The notes under the pieces: generated by a model
Seen by the model: only the letters and a program-made list of their open reading frames with translations
Databases searched by the model: none
What the model was told of the DNA's origin: nothing
Translations under genes and position numbers: made by a program
Shown here: piece after piece, positions 58,871 to 64,000 of the stretch
How positions within the stretch are numbered: position 1 is the first letter of the stretch
How the letters are laid out: each line of letters starts with the position of its first letter
Assembly: GCA_037975125.1 (NCBI GenBank)
Contig: CM075860.1
Coordinates: forward strand, 26,082,670 to 26,146,669
Direction of reading: 5' to 3'
DNA: 64,000 nt
Origin: Latrodectus hesperus
Taxonomy: Eukaryota; Arthropoda; Arachnida; Araneae; Theridiidae

Positions 58871-61800
58871 CTAATGAAAAGTATTTCGAGACATTATTCT
58901 TATATAATGTGTCTATTGTGATAGGAATAATAGATTTCGCTTTGCAATTCAATCTACAAGAAATTTCACTTTCATATTAGTTGATGTTAAATTGGTCAAA
59001 TGAGTGAACTTTAGCGGTAATTTCGCTCCAGTTGTGACTGATAGTTATAGAATGTAAGATTACGTGTTCAACATTCTTACGTGTTGAACAACTTTAAATA
59101 CATAAGAAAATTTTCTCATATTAGTCAGATCATACTTTAATTCATTTTAGATAACTTCAATTTGATTTATATTTTAGCCATGAATGCTTTTTGAAATAAG
59201 GCACAACATTTTATAATGAACTGTCGAAAACAGTCCGACTCTTGTGGCTTAAATTTTGTCATTATAGATAGTAAAGCACTTATATTTGATGGAAGCTTAT
59301 AACGATGTACAATTCTAGGCTGTTTTGAACAACGGGAGATGGATGTTACCGCTTCTACTTTAAGCATGGATACCTGTCAGGATGGGTACTTGGTTGTTTT
59401 CCAGGTTTTCTCACTTGCAACACGTGAATATGGTTCATTATCTATTAGATTATGAGTCCATTAGCTATCAGAAAGCAACTTACGTTTTAGATGCTTAATT
59501 ATCTGACATTGGCGTCAGGCTGTTCACAATGCGGCATCAATTGCTTGTAACGAGTAGTATCATCATAGTTTAGAAGTGGCACCTACGTTTTTCGGTGAGG
59601 AAAATCACAGATTTGATTCCAGTCCCTTTTTAATAATGGAAGATGTTTCTGCATGCTCCATACAAATTTATTGAATTTGTGTGTGCGGGAGTTTTAGAAT
59701 TTTTTTTCACTTTTGATCCATAAATAAAGCCAACTATTTGTAAAATCATTTACAAGAGATTAATAAATTAAAAATACTCGCTAGATGTCACAAAAATTCG
59801 CAATTTCCTTCGATAAATAGGCTACCCACAACGTGGTGTCAAAGATTAAGAATGCTTGTCTAGGCATGTGTTTTCAAGAATATATGAACACAAGTTTTAT
59901 TGTTAATTACATTTTGAGGGTAAACTGGATGGGTACATTAGTTCTGAGTACATAGTGAAATCTGTATCCTCAGAATTAATTGAGATAAATAGGGGGAAAA
60001 ATCGTTTGTCAGAGTAATTTAATTTTTTTAAATTTTAAGGTTAATCACTTTCAATAAATAGAAAGTGTTATGTCCTTCCTCTTCTTTAAATACATGTGAC
60101 TTTAATTACATTTATAGTTGATTTTTGACTTCAAGAAAAATAATTTAAAAACATTTCCTTTGCTAAAAGGAAACATCATAGGGAATTTTGATTCTATCCA
60201 AAATTTTATATTCTTAGTAACGACATTTAGTGTATTGAAAATGAACTATTTTTTACATTTGTGGTATGAGAATTACGTTATGCGCGTAACTTAAAAGAAA
60301 GAGAGAATGTAACATATTTTGTAAATGCAAAATTTGGAAATTTTTACTGTGAAATCATAAATTTTCTGTTATGTTTAAACTATAAATTATTCTTCGAATA
60401 TTTTTTGAATATATAATATAGAGGTACAAATTTTGAGCTGAAAAAGTAATTACATTTTTATAAATGTATATAGTAAAACAATGTGTATTTATAGACAATC
60501 AACTGGTTTCAATAATCATACAATTCTGGATTAATGCACTAAAGTCTTTTTATCAGACTAAAAGTCTGATAAAAAGAAAAGCACATTTAAATAAATTTTA
60601 TACTTAAAATATTAAAAAATTAGCGTGAAATATGCAAAACCTTTACTTGTCTAGTATTCAAATTCATTAAGACATTTTTCAGAATAGCGGTGCAAATGAA
60701 ATAAGTGACTATAATAATAATAAAACAAAAGATTTTCGAGTAATGAAGCTACTTTTTACTGGATTTAATTAGGATAATATAATCTTCCTCTATTAGTTTA
60801 TTCAGTATTAAAATTTATAAAAAGCGTTAAATTATAGACACATATAGAAACGTGTATATATTGTTTTGGCATGATTTTTAAAATAAATTATATCCTTATA
60901 CATTAATAAACATTAATTAAAATAAAAAACTGAAGCTGAAATATTAATTTAAACAAAAAGAAAAGCTCAAAATTAATTAAGAGTTCAGTTTTTCTTAAAT
61001 ATGTACATACATTTTTATTTATTAGATTAACAAAAAGTGAGAAAGTTTAATAAAGGAACATATATAAGTATTGCCAACAATCAATATAATGCAACAAAAT
61101 AATTATAACAAATAAATTCACAGATTTGTTTTATGGTGTTATTAGATAAATAAATATGCCTTTACATTTTTGTTTGTTGTTTCCCAGTTGATTTATTTGT
61201 GGTAAACATTTCGAGGAAAATAAGTGAAACAATTTCTAATTTTACGAATAAAATATGATGCAACAATGACATTTCTCATTCTTCATTAGCAATTTATTTT
61301 CAGAAAATATTTAAGTTGAGTCAGCGTGAAATGTCAAACAGCAATAACTAATCACAGTAAATTATTCATTATTTAAATTATGTCAAGTTATTTTCACTTT
61401 AATGCATTTATAATAAATAAGAAACGGAATTCTCAATAGTCAGCCACAATTTGAAATTTTCCCGAAATGCGATATTTGGGAGTTCGAAAACTGAGAATTA
61501 AGCGGAATATATAAGCAGCCGATAATTCTGTTCGAAACGAAATGGTACAAAATAATTCTTTTAAAACAGAAATGAAGTGAGATAACGAATGTTTCATTTA
61601 TTAGATTCAGGTTTACTTTCTAAGCCATTGTTGAAATACGTGGTTAAACATTTGATGAAACTCATAATTTAGAAAATAGATTTCTTTTTAAAAAATTTAT
61701 AAAGCTATATTCAAATTTTCACATATTTTCATTTAAAATATTATTTTCTTTTTAATGTTGAATTCCTAATATCTTTAATTTATGTACCCTTAAAAGAGAA

Positions 61801-64000
61801 AGAGGGATAAACTTTTTAATGTATTTTAAAATTTATTGCTTAGTATAAAAATATTCAAAGTATTTATAAAATACTTAAGAGTTATACGAGTCAGAAATGT
61901 TACATTTTAAATCGGTATTAACGAAGCAAATTATGTAGGAAATATGCTTATAACTATAAAAATAATTAGTGGATTGTGACGTTCAATTGGAAATGAAATT
62001 GGGCAAAAATTGCAAGTATTTTGGAAAAATTATTGCGATTTGGACAAATAACGATAGTTTAAAATGTTTGTTTTCTGCAAAGAAATGATTTTTCAAATAT
62101 AAATCAACTAAAAACAAATAGTTATGTCAAGATACTTAAATGTTTATTACTTAAATGTAAATAATTAAATACTTAAATGTTTTCTTTAGTTAAAATTGAA
62201 CGTAGTGTTTCTTTCATCAGTGTTCTAAAGCATTTATGAGCAATGGTGTGTTGGAAAAACCACAAATACGTTCCCTACAGTGGAATAAAGATAATATTTT
62301 TTTAAAATATGAAAAAAATATGGTCAATTTTTAAGCAAAATTGTATTATGGGATTGCAGAGAGAAAAGAAAGAGTCGATGATGTATATATTAGAATATAT
62401 TTGTCTTTTTGTACAACCAGTTATTGCTCACAGAAGACAATTTTAAAAGGTAAGAAAGAAGCACATGTTTCAATTTTTGAAGGGAGCAGAGTTACTGAGC
62501 AATCTGCATAGTGATGTAAGAAACTTTGCAATGAATTCGAATCAACATTAATTATTTTTTAAAATTTATTACTAATGCTGCAATCGCAAATTCAAAATGA
62601 TAGCCTATATTGGTAAGAAACCAAAATCCTGAATTCAAATGCCGCCAAAAATATTTAGTGACAAACAGTAAATTTTTTTATTAATATAGATGGATAAAAT
62701 GAAATTCTTCAACTGAAAATAGAAAGAGCAATTCACATACACATAAAATTTAAATATTATTTAATTTAAATAGTTTATATAAAAATTTCAATATATTTTT
62801 GTTTCATAAATCATCTATTAAAAAATACAATTATTAACACTTTTTTAAAAGAAAGTTTTAATTTTGTCTTGTTCTTAATATTATGTATCGTGCATCATTT
62901 TTGGGTGAACAGTGCGCAAATTTATTACCTTAACACTGCAATTAACTCACTGATAATGCACGATAATATTATTTAAGTATCTTTTAATAACTTAAAAGTT
63001 TGGATTCATTTGAGCATATAAAAAATACATCATGCTATTGAAAAACTCAAAATAAAATCTAAATGAAATTGCTGACAAATAATTTATTTTTCAATTAATT
63101 AATCTGAAATATTATCCTACTTATTCATTAATAATAACTATAATTAATTATTAAGATAGAAGAATGAAAATTGATTTTTTGTTTTATTTAATTAAATTTT
63201 TTTAAACTCTTTTATTAGTAATATGATACTTCTTAATAAAAGGTTTAGAAGAATAGAATAACTTTTTTTATTTATGCTGGCCGCGTCGTTTTTCATCGAT
63301 GAAAACTTGAAAAACAATCTTGCTTTAAGGCTTAGTTTGACTTTCAATCGAATTTCTTAGAAATGCTTATAATACAATGCTCAGTCGAAAAGTTAGAAAC
63401 AATAAAACTTATTTGTTTTTGGAACTTTTGTTTTTGAATTTAATTACTAAAATTAGTTTTGAATATAAAATTTTAAATTTAGTTTTTTATATTGATTAAA
63501 AAATAATATAATTTGTATAATGGAATATAAACATATTTATTGATAGAAAAGAATTAATAATATTTGTTGAATAGAATTTGTTATGAAGAGGATAACTTTT
63601 ATTCTATCTTTATACGAAATATTTAGCTATTTGTGCTGTCTTATGATTTCAACCACAAATAAGTAAACGAGTGCTCAGAAGATGTAAATGAAATGAAAAA
63701 TGCATTTTAATCACTTTATCACTTATAATTCGGAATGGTCAGCTTTTTGCAAGGAAATTACAGTGGAATCTTAAGTACAGTTTAGTATTTAACAAAAAAT
63801 AACTGCAATGAATAAAAAATATTAGAACAATTGGTGGTGATGTTGGAGTTAAATTAAAGAGGTTTTACAAGTATTTATGTGGGAATGAAAAATTTTTTAC
63901 AATAAATAAAATTTAGCTGCGGAAAAAAATTGATCAAGAAGACTTCTTGGTATTGATATTCGAAATTTTATTGACTCCTATTCATAAGATGTACTTCAAA
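58871..64000. other. AT-rich DNA with one higher-complexity island
   Basis: The island at about 59190-59660 has balanced composition but stops in every frame; the 66-codon minus frame in it (59167-59367) is not recognised. A perfect 14-bp hairpin lies at 60546-60576, and TATATAAGCAGCC at about 61509 resembles a TATA box without further support. No exon was identified. Confidence 0.4.

Noticed and set aside
61500..61540. TATA-box promoter (TATATAAGCAGCC)
   Set aside because: No initiator, exon or ORF follows; TATA matches are common by chance in this base composition.

Overview
The window is AT-rich, repeat-dense animal nuclear DNA. Its element types point to an arthropod, most likely a spider: several Tc1/mariner lineages, non-LTR retrotransposon 3' ends with (AAC)n tails, tRNA-derived SINEs, a Ty3/Gypsy element and a Ginger/KRBA2-like integrase. 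The spider assignment rests on remembered resemblance of these repeats and was not checked by a search. There are no bacterial-style operons, rRNA genes or CRISPR arrays.

One host gene can be rebuilt completely. On the minus strand, four exons (51232-50933, 45155-44994, 42863-42765, 38364-38206) splice in phase 0 with GT-AG introns. They encode a 239-residue protein that aligns along its length with the Cor1 family synaptonemal complex protein SYCP3, a lateral-element protein of meiotic chromosomes. Its three introns (about 5.8, 2.1 and 4.4 kb) are loaded with SINEs and hold a Tc1-like transposon. A second host gene probably begins on the plus strand near 55.6-57.0 kb. It has a GC-richer promoter-like island and a first coding exon (56855-56987) with a clean splice donor; the rest of it is not visible, and I do not recognise the product.

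Layout. 0-2 kb: 3' end of a non-LTR element, a dispersed repeat and a dead Tc1. 2-10 kb: mostly featureless AT-rich DNA with a pair of related repeats and a 450-bp (AT)n tract. 10-12 kb: another dead Tc1 and a non-LTR 3' end. 12.07-17.26 kb: a Ty3/Gypsy element with apparently identical 260-bp LTRs and a 4-bp target duplication, but an integrase cut off after its first catalytic Asp. 17.8-18.0 kb: a 5'-truncated non-LTR insertion with a perfect 14-bp target duplication. 19.6-21.7 kb: a decayed Ginger/KRBA2-like integrase gene split by a tRNA-SINE. 22-35 kb: simple repeats, SINEs and unannotated DNA. 35.2-35.8 kb: a dead mariner. 38-51.3 kb: SYCP3. 52.3-54.0 kb: a second Tc1-like element with doubled terminal repeats. 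55-57 kb: start of the second gene. 57-64 kb: noncoding DNA, probably its first coding intron.

None of the transposase or integrase copies looks able to make an active enzyme; each has stops, frameshifts, a truncation or a lost catalytic residue. The LTR element is the youngest large insertion. The non-LTR copies and one SINE family share (CAA)n-type 3' ends and a hairpin near the terminus, which suggests a LINE/SINE partnership.
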